Source of the DNA: Pectinophora gossypiella
Taxonomy: Eukaryota; Arthropoda; Insecta; Lepidoptera; Gelechiidae
Assembly (NCBI RefSeq): GCF_024362695.1
Contig: NC_065426.1
Span: 6,168,236-6,232,235 of the forward strand
Length of the DNA: 64,000 nucleotides
Direction: 5' to 3'
The notes under the pieces were generated by a model. That model worked only from the letters and a program-made list of their open reading frames with translations, ran no database searches and was not told the DNA's origin. A program made the position numbers and the translations under genes. Shown one piece after another: positions 10,436-21,325 of this stretch (its first letter is position 1; each line of letters starts with the position of its first letter).

Positions 10436-11730
10436 GGGTTATTACATTTTGGGCACGACCTTACCGTAAACCCTAAATGACCGCATTTAAAACATTTAAC
10501 TGTCTTGTCCCTACACCTTGCGGTTGAGTGAGTAGACACCTTACATCTTTTGCACAATACAGAGTTGTTAGCCGCACATTTTGACTTATAACCAGGCTTT
10601 TCACTAGTTGGCGGGTGTAGCTGCCTAATGGTTTGTGCCTGAATTGGTGGCTGAACTGCCGAGACCTGTTCCGTTTCCCTAACATCGGCGGATTCGCTGA
10701 CGGGCATTACATGTTTCGTTTTGCCTTTGTACACGAAATCATTACTTAAAATAGACTGCTTAGGTGGTTCGACAAACAGCTGTGTCATTTGTCGCGCAGA
10801 TTCTATTTTACGGCATTTATCTTTTAGTTCAGCTATCGTAGCTATGTCGTGCAATGCTAACTGCTCACTAAAAACGGGCCTAATATTGTGTGTTAAAATT
10901 TCCAATTTGTCATTATCCGAAAGAGGTCGTTTCAATTGTGAAAACATACAGTTCATAACTGCAAAATAGATGTGTGTTGGTTCATCCTGTCCTTGGGTGC
11001 GAGCTCTAATCTCCCCCAGCAAACGATAATCAAAATCAACGGGTGCGAATTCTTGGACTAAAAGCTCACTCAATTCCTGCCAAGACGAAACCTGTTCCTT
11101 AACACCTCTGTACCATAGAAGACCTTGGTCCGAAAAGAAACAAAAGGCGGACCTGAAAAGTACACTGTCACTAACTCCGAACGCTGAGGCGCGTTCACTT
11201 ATCGACTGCAAGAACGTATGTGGACTTGTACTGCCGTCGAACTTAATGTTCCACTTCATTAAATTAATTGCTGAACCATCTGTCCCTTTTACCCGGTTTT
11301 CCCCTTCCGAGTCGATGACGTTTTTTGTTGTCAACAATTTCTCCAATGAGTGACCGCAAGCTATAAGATTTTTATTCAGCTTCAATTGTATGTCCCTATC
11401 GACAGACTCCGTGCATACCACACGCTCAAGACGGTGATGAAGATGATTATATAAAGCCTTAGCACGCATAAGGTGATTACGGTCCCTAGACTTCACTGCT
11501 AAATCAAGTTTTGCCTGCAGCTCCTTCAGCTTCTCGGTGATGATTGGGAATTCTGCCTGTGGTTTTCGTTCATCGTCCATTATTTCATCCGGAGAGAAAC
11601 CAGTGATCAACTCCCTAAGCTGTTTCTTCAAATTGAGAACAGTATCAGCCGGTGCTTCTGCACGAATACTTACTTCATATATTAATTCATCACGGAGCAG
11701 TGAATGTAAATAGACAGTTTGGATATCCAT
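10426..11730 (-). CDS. gag: Gypsy Gag polyprotein with two zinc knuckles
   Basis: 434 residues from a true ATG. It forms the cytoplasmic particle that packages the element's RNA. Residues 1-150 are charged and probably helical. About 160-310 look like a retrotransposon capsid domain, with WNIKFDG, then GLLWYRGV, SWQELSELLVQEF and RTQGQDEP. The tail has two CCHC-type knuckles: 393-406 is canonical (CKRC..H..C), while 413-426 (CFKCGHLGFTVRSC) has phenylalanine where the zinc-binding histidine is expected. The stop follows a -1 slippery heptamer, so a fraction of translation should continue into Pol. A 1.2-kb leader separates it from the 5' LTR. Confidence 0.92.
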   Translation of the reverse strand: MDIQTVYLHSLLRDELIYEVSIRAEAPADTVLNLKKQLRELITGFSPDEIMDDERKPQAEFPIITEKLKELQAKLDLAVKSRDRNHLMRAKALYNHLHHRLERVVCTESVDRDIQLKLNKNLIACGHSLEKLLTTKNVIDSEGENRVKGTDGSAINLMKWNIKFDGSTSPHTFLQSISERASAFGVSDSVLFRSAFCFFSDQGLLWYRGVKEQVSSWQELSELLVQEFAPVDFDYRLLGEIRARTQGQDEPTHIYFAVMNCMFSQLKRPLSDNDKLEILTHNIRPVFSEQLALHDIATIAELKDKCRKIESARQMTQLFVEPPKQSILSNDFVYKGKTKHVMPVSESADVRETEQVSAVQPPIQAQTIRQLHPPTSEKPGYKSKCAANNSVLCKRCKVSTHSTARCRDKTVKCFKCGHLGFTVRSCPKCNNPKN

Positions 11731-12957
11731 GGTTGTGTTTCAGAGTTATAATTTCAAGATTGTAAAGTGGTTTGAAGTAAACTGAAGTAAATTTATGTTT
11801 CAAAATGTACCCGTCTGCCTCCAAAACTTATTTTCTACTATATGTACAATATTTTCATTAAATATAGACCAAATAACTGTTATTATCACACAACATCAAT
11901 TCTTAGTTTATTCCTGTAATTAACTTTCAAAATAATAAAAGAAACAACAGTGTTTTTAATTAAATTTTTGTTTGTTGAAGGTTATGTTTACTTTTAATTG
12001 TTATTGTCGAGTTGTAATATGTTGTGAATATATAAAGATTGTAAAGCAAGTTGACTACTAAATATTTCTCAATAAAATTGTTATTGACAGACAGTTCTAT
12101 AAAATTATTTCCAAAAAAACAAATAAGCAAAATGTTTGCCAAGCAGCGGCACAACTGTCAGTAAGTATGATGATGAAACTAAGTCACAAAATTCCAATTG
12201 CAAACCAATGTCCTGTTATAAATGTAATTAAAAAAAACCAGAAAGTAATTTATTATTGTTTTTAAATAGTGAAATTGTTTGTTTTTTAATTCTAATGTTT
12301 TCAAAATTCAATTGTTGGGAAATCTCAAAATGCAGTACTATGTGGATATTATTTGTCCAAATTGTTACAAAAAAGCTCAATACTGATAAAATATATTTGC
12401 TAGTTATCATCAAATTATGTTTGATTTTTATTATCATTAGTCCAAATTTTATCAAAACAACTCAATACTGTTAAAAAAAATATAGCTAGTAAGTATCAAA
12501 AAATGTTCAAAATTGGTTTTAACCTGTAATTTATATAAACAAGGTTAAAAAAAAAAGTAAACACAAATGTAGTACTAAAAATGACAATAAGCCCTAGAAT
12601 TGGGTTAAACTTATTGTACAAAATAAGTATTTAAGTTAGGTCTCTTTAGGAGGCCTAGAACCTTACTTATACTAAGAAACAGACACAACTTAACCTAGGA
12701 TGCAACATAAACACAAACAATTCACACAAAATCCCATCACTTTTTAATTAAAAAAATACACTGTTTTCACAAAATTTATTCTTAAAGTTTATGCCAACAC
12801 CACTTATATTCTAAAATGGTTGTACAGAGCGACAATTTCACCAAGAAGGGCGCCACTGAAACACTAGATTTTTTAAATTCCAATAGAATGGACTTCATTC
12901 AATACAGAGAAGTGGGCCGTTAGGTAAAATATCTCTCTGTAACATACCATGTGCTAG
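11731..12957 (-). other. Untranslated leader of the Gypsy element
   Basis: Very A+T-rich, no significant frame. It should contain the primer-binding site next to the 5' LTR; the first TGG after the LTR on the minus strand begins about 12 bases in (ATGGTATGTTACAG), and I could not match it to a tRNA end with confidence. The packaging signal would lie here too. Confidence 0.6.
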
Positions 12958-12962
12958 CACTA

Positions 12963-14166
12963 TGTTTAAAAACACTGTCCGTACACCTGTAGGCACCTCA
13001 CTTACTCGAGGACCTCCGACTATCAGGCCTACCTGAGGCGTTCCGGAATACCGTACAGGTGATGAGTTGAGGCCGGCTCAGGCCAGGGCGTGCTGGACGA
13101 TGGCGGCGCAGCGGGCCAACTGTTACGCAGCTGGCGGGCTGCACGTCCACCGGTCAACCTCGCAGACCTTCACCGGGCCTTATCCGGTGTGTTGACAAAA
13201 GGAGAGGCGCGGCACATCCACATGCGCGCCGCACAAAGGAAAGCTTCGACGTGCAAACAACCAAGGCAAGCTCCGCCGAACTGAAGCTTGAAATAACTTG
13301 CAAACGCAGAAGAAAACAGTAGCAATCTTCATTCACAAAATTTGTTGAAATAGTCTGATCCAATCATAAACTTCTTCTTAGATTAAAACTTGCAAAACGT
13401 TAAAACTTTAAAGAAAAAAAAACCCCATCTGCAACAAGGAATGGCAATGATTAGCATGTGGTTCAGCTGACAGCGTGGCAAGGCAACTCACGAGTGTAAA
13501 ACAAAGAAAATAACTTACAGGTTCATCCGGGATAGTTGGGCATCGCTCGGATGAAACCTAAACCCACCCACTGGACCTTAGGCGATGGGATTTCAGTGAT
13601 GTTGCTGAAAACAAGGACCTCGAGGTTATCACAAAGTTGGTGCAAAAATATGCACGAAGAATTGCGAGGACTCACCATCTCGGTTAAGTTATTTATTTAA
13701 ATCGAGACATCGGCTCTTGATGTCGCCGATAAATCGTGGCTTTTAATTTGCCCACATTATTGTTACGGCAGTGGAGTCTCCGGCGCTCTCGCGACGTACC
13801 CACTTTCCATAACCTGTCTCTCAGCTCAGCCAGCTGTCAGTCTGACACAAGAACCACGAACAAAGTTGCCAAACTAGAAAAAATCTACCAAACCATAAAT
13901 TCGCCGAATCAACGACAACAATCGATCGACTTGTTTGATCCCAAAATTTAAACAATATAATTATAATATATCAAAAATAAATGTTGCAGATAATTTTAAT
14001 ATACCAAATTTTGAAGAAAATAAAATAATTAAAAATATTCGGGCCCATCGATAACCCTGCAGCGCCATCTGTGATTTCCTGCGGGTAAAATATAAAAACA
14101 ACGTTATATCGTCAGAAACCACAAGATGTCGCTACAAGGCTCGTTGGTCCGAAATGCTTCGTTACA
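12963..14166 (-). repeat. 5' LTR of the Gypsy element
   Basis: Identical to 5043-6246. It should hold the promoter and polyadenylation signals for the minus-strand transcript. A TATA-rich zone (on the plus strand AATATAATTATAATATATC near 13955) lies inside it. Followed outside the element by unrelated A+T-rich DNA. Confidence 0.93.
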
Positions 14167-14167
14167 A

Positions 14168-14704
14168 ACTTCTGATTTTTGAGAATTACGATTTTTAATA
14201 GCTCCTTATTTGATTTAAAACTGTGATTAGAAAGGTTTGTTTTTAATTTGGAACGTCAAATAGTCTTTATTTTAATGGCAAAAACTGTTTTATAGAATAT
14301 ACTTACTAGACAGAGAGAAACTGAATAATATTGATCTCGTACTTATATACTATTGCGAATTATTTATCATTCCATTTCAAATAGTTTAAAGTTTGAGGCA
14401 AACAAGTTAATTCAGTTAACAAAATTATATCAATCCGAAATTTTTAGAAGGCACACAAAGAAAATGTGCATGAAAGTTTGAAGGTCGTGGATTCAAATCT
14501 GAGTGGGCACATACCTTTACTTTATTTCCAAATTCGTGAACAGAAGCTTGAACTGTAAAAGGAAATATCGCGATACAGTGTATTCTTCTTCCCTCGTGTT
14601 GGTCAATGACCGGCTCATAAACCCTGGTATCAGGATTATTATTCAGCCACCAAAAAAACTATTTCTACAGACTGTTAGTGGCATCGTAACGAAAACTTAA
14701 AGGG
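14168..14704. other. Right flank of the Gypsy element
   Basis: No gene. A short stretch at 14480-14510 (GTGGATTCAAATCTGAGTGG) resembles a degenerate tRNA box B with no box A partner. Confidence 0.35.
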
Positions 14705-14862
14705 ATGATTCGTGATTCTCAGTTGATTCTGAGTTAATATCAAGTGAATTTTTCCATCGCAAAAGTATAGCATTTAAAATAATTTTAAAACATCATGGAT
14801 AATTCTACTTAATTTTAACTCAGAATCTTGTCGAAAACGGTGTCACTAACACCCTGTAGGTA
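14705..14862. repeat. Palindromic MITE G, degenerate copy
   Basis: Left arm GATGATTCGTGATTCTCAGTTG and right arm CTCAGAATC ... GGTGTCACTAACACCCTGTA match the arms of the clear G copies at 40327-40804. The left terminus is missing. Confidence 0.6.
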
Positions 14863-14943
14863 TAGGTTGGCAGTTACAGAATGTTATAAATAAAGGCCAG
14901 GTAAGCATTAAAGGAGACTTTGATGGGAGTGGAGGAAGCGAAA

Positions 14944-15030
14944 AGGTATGTGACCTAACCTGTATCGGGCTGATTTTCCCTCAGGTTGGAAGGTCAGACA
15001 GGCAATTAACCCACATACCCGAGAAATACG
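14944..15030 (+). mobile_element. SINE family C, body fragment
   Basis: GGTATGTGACCTAACCTGTA and GGAAGGTCAGACAGGCA are C-body hallmarks shared with 34715-34880 and 54599-54822. It lacks the tRNA head. Confidence 0.6.
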
Positions 15031-15069
15031 TTTTCAATTATGTGTATGTACTAAAAATTGTTAGATATA

Positions 15070-15183
15070 ATCGATTATATCGATACCATCGATTATAAAA
15101 TAATTGCAATGCTATCGATTAAATCCACATCGACTTTGTTTAGATTATTTAAGGGCTTAGAAAATAACCGATTATTAATCGAT
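15070..15183. promoter_or_regulatory. Cluster of ATCGAT motifs
   Basis: Five exact ATCGAT hexamers start at 15070, 15079, 15088, 15114 and 15178, the first three spaced exactly 9 bp apart, plus near-matches (ACCGATTA). Such motifs resemble DREF/BEAF-type sites known from flies. Function here is unproven; it could also be a short tandem repeat. Confidence 0.3.
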
Positions 15184-15699
15184 ATACGGTTGATTATTAG
15201 TAACACTAATAAATAGCAAGGCTGATAGTTGTACGTTGTTGTGTTGGCGCCTTTACGATAAATTCTAGGAAATTCTTGTACACAAGGTAATTAACTAAAA
15301 CAAAGTTCCGTTCTTTCGTGTAAAACAAGTACATGAAACAATTCCGTACCTACTTTACACGCGATTGTATCTATTGCGAAGTAGGGGGGTAGCTGAAAAC
15401 TTTATCAATTCATCAGGAAGTTTATTTTAATTATCCCAAACTTGGTTGTTTGGTGCTCGCTCCAGTGGGTATGGAAATGTTACCGATAGCGCATTGATTA
15501 AATACTTAAGTAGTAAATCAACTCAAAGACGAAAATATAATGTAGGTACTTCTCACATTCTATGCAATGTTCTCTAGTAAACTGGGAGTACAGACCGGAT
15601 ACTCCTTACAATAATCACGTTCTTACCGCGACGGTTAAGGCGACACACCGTCTTACGTAGTGCGTGTGAGCGAGGAAGATAGTGCACGCGCGCTCCCAC

Positions 15700-15880
15700 C
15701 CTGTACAAAATTTAAAATGGCAGTCCTGAGGGTGGCCAGTTGGGCACGAAACTTGGCTCAGGGTGTCATCTGAGAGGATTATATTTGAAAGAATTAATCG
15801 ACCCGAGTGTCAGCGTGGTCGACGTGCATCAGTCTTGAAGTGTTTGTTGTCGTGAGCTGATTGGCCTCTATGGCAAGAAT
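15700..15880 (+). repeat. Repeat D, internal part
   Basis: Runs from CTGTACAAAATTTAAAATG through CTGAGGGTGGCCAGTTGGGC and TTTGAAAGAATTAATCGACC to GCTGATTGGCC. The inverted end is missing. Confidence 0.65.
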
Positions 15881-16904
15881 AAACCTATTTGAGAAAATGT
15901 TGTAAAAGCTGAAACTATTTGCGCACTACCTCTATAATCATTAGCAGTTGCTTGTCAGTTGTTTATATAAATATATGTGGGTCAATAATGCTTCTATATA
16001 GCTCTATAGCTAATCAAATGAACTTGTGGGTTTGATTGAATCGCAAAGGAATCGCATCCGATGACGATGCATAAAGTTCAGTTACCCAGAAGTTTCATAG
16101 TTACTTTATTATTATCACATACCATAAGCTAATGGAAACACAAAATATAACATCGCGCCTGTTTCCCCGAAGGGGTAAGCATATGAGAATAGTATACAGA
16201 GTATTAGTGACAGCTTAAAGCATAATATGAGACTGAATAAAAGCCACCAAAATTTTCATGAATTTTCCGACATTTCACTTGATATCAACTCTGAATTATC
16301 CCGCAAAGTTTTCGTTACGACGTCACTTACAAACTAAAATTAAAAATAACTTTATCCATTAGATACCATAGTAAAAATTTGACTCGTGATATTTTTTTAT
16401 TTTAGCTTTAAGATTTGTTTTTGTCATGTAAAAAGAAACATAAATAATATATCTAGTGGTTTTACAAAAATACCTATTTTTTGTCAATTTAACATTTTTG
16501 AATCTACGACATTTCGCGAGGTGTGTGTGATGCAAGAAACTGCAACAGCAACACATCTTTTAAATCAATGTAGGTATACATTACAAGTTATTTAATAAAT
16601 AGAGATGGTTGTTTCTCTAATCAGGTTTTCCAGAAAACATAGCATTTAGGTCACAAAAATAAGTCTCAACTGGTTCTCTCAACTATTGTCGTTTGTACAA
16701 AACTGTGATCTGAAACACACAAGTATTGCGAGTTCGGTCGTACGTTTAGAAACTTTTGCCAGTTATATTTCAAAATCTATTGCTGGAACTTACGTCAAAG
16801 CTAATTTAGGAAATGATTTGAAGGGAACATAATGTTTTGCAGCGTGAAATTGAATTTTGGAGTTCCAAGACGTACACAATTCAATAACTTTTTTTATACT
16901 ACGT
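15881..16904. other. No gene; degenerate G arm at 16240-16328
   Basis: Mostly unassigned A+T-rich DNA. At 16240-16328 a G right arm is visible (TTTTCATGAATTTTCC.., CACTTGATATCAACTCTGAA, then TTTTCGTTACGACGTCACTT). A short K-like piece (CCCCGAAGGGGTAAGCA) lies at 16166. Confidence 0.4.
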
Positions 16905-17280
16905 GACTTATTGGCCGGACAAATGGAGAGCGCTGAGGGCTCTCACTCTTTGACGTTTTTTGACGTGACTTATTGTAGATTTGCCGCAGATGGCATTAAC
17001 TACTTGGCCGGATAAATAGGGAGCGCTGAAGGCTCTCACCCGGTACAACGTTTAAGACAACAGGCCTGAGGGTGCCCAGTTGGGCGCGAACCTCGGCTCG
17101 GGGCTCGTCTCAGAGGAAAAATATTTGAAAGAATTAATCGACCCTAGTGGGTCGGTAGCGATTAGCGCTGATTGAGTGAAATCGTCGTCCACGTCGGCGG
17201 GGTATCCGGGTCTTGAAGTCTTTGGTGTCGCGACGTAATTGGCCGCCTCTATGGCTAACTCATAGGACGGTAAGCGGCAC
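16905..17280 (+). repeat. Repeat D with duplicated beginning
   Basis: The D start occurs twice: a short version at 16905-16955, then a full start at 16957 (TTTTTTGACGTGACTTATTG). It runs on to GTAATTGGCCGCCTCTATGG. It is one of the longest D copies here. Confidence 0.75.
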
Positions 17281-18127
17281 GGTACTTCTATTTTTCATTT
17301 AGTCTCAAACATGGGTCCACAAAGTGTAAACTGGAATAAATCTCATAGAATTTATGATAAAATACAAGTTCGACTCTATCTTTATAGCCATATTTTTACC
17401 CGAAAACAAACGGGAAGTTTATCGTAAATTCGTTCCGCGCAAAGCGAAATTCAGTTTTTAAGGACAATTTAATATTGTTTTCTTCTATCTCAATAATATC
17501 TGTTTTTACGTTTTTTAAATTAAATGTGGACAGTTCGTGTACCTAATTATTTTAATAATAAAAAATAATAAAATACCAGGTAGAGGGGTCGGTATTATAG
17601 ACTGACTTGTATTGGTTGTGCAATAATTTAGAATGTTTAACTTCAATAACATAGAAAATGTTCAGAGGAATATTTTACAGTAAATAAAATATTGAAAATT
17701 TAATGCCAATACAAACATATTTTACCTATAAGTAATTATTAATATCAACTTTCTTATCAATAAAATATATTTGTTTAATAAATACAAGTTCTCAGATGAG
17801 AAGTGAAACAAACGACGACGGAACAGTAAGTGGGGTGGAGTTTCCATTCTCTATATGTATAGCCTGAAGGGCCGCTGAATGTTTTAGTGGTATGGTCGCG
17901 CAAAGGTGACCCCACACAAATAGAATACTATAGTAGTTTGTTCCTTTTAAGTCCAAATTTGGGTCAGACCTCAAGTTCCAAAATGTGGGTGTTGACTGTC
18001 GACTGGCCAACGACAAATGCGCGCATTCTTTAGGTTTCAAGTTACGAAAATTAGTTTTGGCTTCTCGTTGAAGCGTTAATGAGTTTTGTTGGCTATCTAA
18101 AATTATAATTGGACTTTTCGCTTTACA
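17281..18127. other. No gene recognised
   Basis: A 153-codon open frame on the minus strand spans 17792-18253. It overlaps a D copy at its N-terminal end and shows no domain, so I do not call it a gene. A+T-rich elsewhere. Confidence 0.35.
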
Positions 18128-18237
18128 TGTTTTTTGACGTGACTTATTGTAGATTTGCCGCAAATGGCATAAAACACTTGGCTGGACAAATGGGAAGCGC
18201 TGAGGGTTCTCACCCGATACATAATTTAAGACAAAAG
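18128..18237 (+). repeat. Repeat D, 5' fragment
   Basis: Starts TTTTTTGACGTGACTTATTG and continues through GGACAAATGGGAAGCGCTGA to ATAATTTAAGACAA, where it stops. Confidence 0.7.
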
Positions 18238-18802
18238 AGTGCGCAGTTTTCATTTAAAAGAGATTATATTTGAAATAATTTAAAATAAATTAATTTTTAA
18301 ACAATTTAATTTAATTCTATCCTTATTCAATTACGTTTTAAAGAATTACCTCGTTAAAAACAGGAGAAACAATGGGGAGATGATGATGGCAAAGACATAA
18401 TTACGAGTATTATTATTGTGTTTTATTTATTTTCCATTATTTATTTATTTAGTATACTGCACACATTACCTCACAATATTCAATAACTTTAACCTCTTAC
18501 CGCCGAGATTTCCAGACACAATAGTTAAATAATGGGTTTTGGATTTTATAAGAACATTCGGTCTTACGACTTTAATCACCAATCTATCCTAACTTTGAAT
18601 ATAAATATACAACGTTATAATTTAGTAAGTACTTAGAAAACAATAGAGGAAAGTTTACCAACAAAATGCAGTTTACATTAGCAGAACACCTAAATATCGC
18701 CAGACGTACGTCGTAATAACTTTACCTAACACACAGCCGAATAGAATTTTTCGGGGTTTTTTTAAACGTGGGTTGATATAGAATTTCATCGCATAGCATT
18801 GA

Positions 18803-19055
18803 CGGCCTCTGTGGTCCAGTGGTTGAGCGTTCTGCAAACGATTCGGAGGTCCCGGGTTCGAATCCCGGTGGGGACAAATCACTACGTAGCCTGATCACCT
18901 GATTGTCCAAAAAGTAAGATGATCAGTGCTTCGGAAGGCACGTTAAGTCGTTGGTCTAGGTTACTACTTACCTTCCCTTCCTTTCCTTGCCTTCTGATGT
19001 AAGTATGTAGTCATTACATGAGTCATGTCATGGGCCTATGGCGGCTCAATAATAG
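18803..19055 (+). mobile_element. SINE family A with tRNA-like head
   Basis: The head (18803-18876) has a box A-like TGGTCCAGTGG and box B-like GGGTTCGAATCCC. The anticodon-loop region is not that of a working tRNA. The body is shortened and fades out after GCGGCTCAATAATAG. Confidence 0.75.
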
Positions 19056-19136
19056 TTTATATAAAAGTGCCTTTCACGTTAGCACACCCCGGACACTTCG
19101 TACAAACAACCTCATTTTACACAGACACCACACATT

Positions 19137-19181
19137 GACGTCATCGTACACACGCGTTTGTGTGTGTAACGTCTGACGTCA
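19137..19181. promoter_or_regulatory. Pair of TGACGTCA sites in an imperfect palindrome
   Basis: TGACGTCA, the CREB/ATF consensus, occurs at 19137 and 19174 and is flanked by opposite CACAC and GTGTG tracts so that the two halves mirror each other. A TATTTAA lies just downstream. It could be a promoter or the centre of a foldback element. Confidence 0.3.
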
Positions 19182-20338
19182 TACTATTTAAGTCAAAACT
19201 GTGTTCGAAGGGGGTGAGGTAAACCTAGCACAGACGCTGGAGGGGAGCGGAGAGTTGTCGTTCTATACGTAGTATTATTCCTTATTCTATGCAGTTAGTG
19301 TAAGCTCCGTGAAGTGTATGTGTACAGTCATGAGCAATATCATGTACACACTTTAGAACCCTGTCGCACTATCATATTTGACGTTTAATGAGGCTTACGG
19401 TTTAATTTGTCAAAAAAGTTAATATGACATGGTTTCAGAGTGTATACATATTAGTACTCGTGACCGTACTTAGTTCATCGTGCGTTGGATGTATCTCTGA
19501 CTACCCTGGGATATTTTATTTATTTATTTATTTAGATAGGTATAGGTATGTTTTTGCCATTTTTTGAATCTTTATTTATTTTAGGGGTTTTTATCTATGT
19601 AGACATGCCAACTCCATCGTAACTAAAATTATTAAAATAGCAAATACAACTAGACCTTATTACTAAGTATTTATTATACATACTCACTCTAAAAGGGGTC
19701 CCTGAAAACCCTGGGATATAGTCGTGTGCTTATGTTATGTTATCAAGTAGTTAACAGACCTATATAACCGTGTGTCTCCCTCTAACCATCTCGCCGTGGC
19801 TTGCACAGACAGCTAAAGGGATATTTTGTCGTCTCACGTCCGACTCCAGACGTAATAGCATCATTTATACCGCGATCTGTCATTTTGCACTGCTCTCTTG
19901 TTGGTATTAGACTTGGCTAGCTGTTTTTATTAAACATAACATAAAATCACGACATTCCGAAGGGGTACGCAGATGTCTTCTTCTTCTATCGTGTAGGTTG
20001 TAAGGTGGATTACCAACCTCAGCAACCCATTTTGTATTGGCGAATAACCCGACAGAATTGAGTAAATAGAACACGTCTGACGGATTTCATATGAGCGACG
20101 CCTGTTCACTATTTTGATTGATAAAAGAATGTTCTAATGCAGCAGGGCATTATTAACAAAAAGTCACTTTTACAATCACTCGTTATTTATTTATATGTGA
20201 AAGAAAACAGTTACAAAACACAATACACTAAATACACGTATTGACGCTGCGGAGGTTGGGCGAACAGAGAGAGAATGAAGGGAAGAATGAATTTTAGTAT
20301 GAATGCTTTGAATGAATACTAAACAATGCCTATTTAAC
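19182..20338. other. No gene; small repeat pieces
   Basis: Contains I-like fragments (CTCTGACTACCCTGGGATAT near 19494 and CTGGGATATAGTCGTG near 19710), a TTTA tract near 19518, and a reversed A end at about 19977-20031 (TTCTTCTATCGTGTAGGTTG). Confidence 0.45.
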
Positions 20339-21017
20339 GGGATTCTCTTAAAATGCATAAATGGTTTTGTCATAATTTTAATTATCATAATCCTTTTCGC
20401 ATAACGTTTTTGAGCATAATAGTACTTTCCCATAATAACATCTAAGAATACTGGTTTGTTAGGTATAACTTATTTTTGGACTAATATTTGTTGGTATAAA
20501 TTTGATTCGCATATAAATAGGTATCCATAAGTCTTTTTTAGAATAATAGTGTTTTGTCATAATTTTTACAAGGCATAACAGTGGGTTAGGGTGCGGCGGG
20601 GGTGGCCCTTGGGCCACCCCTACGCCGCCAGCATGTTTATCTTACACACGAAAAGTATACTGAATGATCACCAACAGCATGAAATAGAGTCAAAAAATAT
20701 AAAGAACAAAAATATAAAAAGTCACAACCATGAACCATATGCAACCAAGGAAAAGTAAGTTTTGGAAATGTTCAAAGTTGTGCCAAAACTTCTTAATCTT
20801 CTTCTTATTCGGAGTATAGTTTTTATGCTTATAATACTTATGCTTATAATTATGTCATTATTGTCATTAATTATTATGCTTATGGTAGTTATGAGTTTCA
20901 AAATTATGCTTAAAAAGTTATGACAAATTAATACTATGCGTAACTAATAATAGGACAAGTAACATTATGCCATGGTAAATTATTACATAAAAAAATATGC
21001 GTAAAAATAGAGAACCC
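20339..21017. mobile_element. Foldback DNA element with 8-bp target duplication
   Basis: TATTTAAC occurs immediately outside both ends (20331-20338 and 21018-21025). The ends are imperfect inverted repeats: GGGATTCTCTTA on the left, GGGTTCTCTATT on the right reversed. CATAA-type words fill the left half and TTATG-type words the right half. The centre is a GC-rich hairpin (GGGGTGGCCC TTG GGCCACCCC, about 20599-20621). No transposase frame is present, so it is non-autonomous; an 8-bp duplication fits hAT or P-type enzymes. Confidence 0.7.
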
Positions 21018-21195
21018 TATTTAACTAGCCCGGGTTATCCATTCATTTTAAAATTAACAGTTGTCAATCATCCGTCTCTTTCCTTTTCGGCGGATAAGAA
21101 AATGACGGGTATAATCTAAAGGAATCAGGACCTATGGGTATTTTTAAGAGGCGCACTTCCGCGCGCTTATTCGGACAAGTAGAGACTGCAATGCG

Positions 21196-21325
21196 ATCTT
21201 CTTCTATCGTGTGGGTTTAAGGTGGATGACCAACTTCGGCAACCCTGGTGTCAGGGTTTTATTTTAACACGCCTATTTCCCACCGGTGTAAGCAGAGACT
21301 ATGAATTTCCATTTGCTTCGATCTA
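21196..21325 (-). mobile_element. SINE A end followed by F-family end
   Basis: 21196-21266 is a reversed A end (TCTTCTTCTATCGTGTGGG ... CCCTGGTGTCAGGGTT). From 21270 the reversed F tail follows (GCCTATTTCCCACCGGTGTA, then AATTTCCATTTGCTTCGATC). Confidence 0.6.

Larger units (their letters stand above)
5038..14167 (-). mobile_element. Complete Ty3/Gypsy LTR retrotransposon
   Basis: Order on the minus strand: 5' LTR (12963-14166), untranslated leader, gag (10426-11730), pol in the -1 frame (7250-10432), 3' untranslated stretch, purine-rich tract (6248-6262), 3' LTR (5043-6246). I compared the two LTRs line by line and found no difference; identity extends over 5038-6247 and 12958-14167. With both frames open, this points to a very recent insertion. 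Domain order PR-RT-RNaseH-IN is the Gypsy order, and no env-like frame follows pol. An exact 4-5 bp target duplication is not evident; at most ACT is shared at the edges. I cannot assign a named lineage from the sequence alone. Confidence 0.95.

Noticed and set aside
5030..14175. A clear target-site duplication for the Gypsy element
   Set aside because: Only ACT is shared at the edges, depending on where the LTR is cut; too short to claim.
17792..18253. 153-codon minus-strand frame
   Set aside because: Its N-terminal part is a repeat D copy and the rest has no recognisable domain or plausible gene context.
18803..18876. Possible tRNA gene
   Set aside because: Box A and B words are present, but the same head is followed by the same non-tRNA body in many copies, so it is a SINE head.
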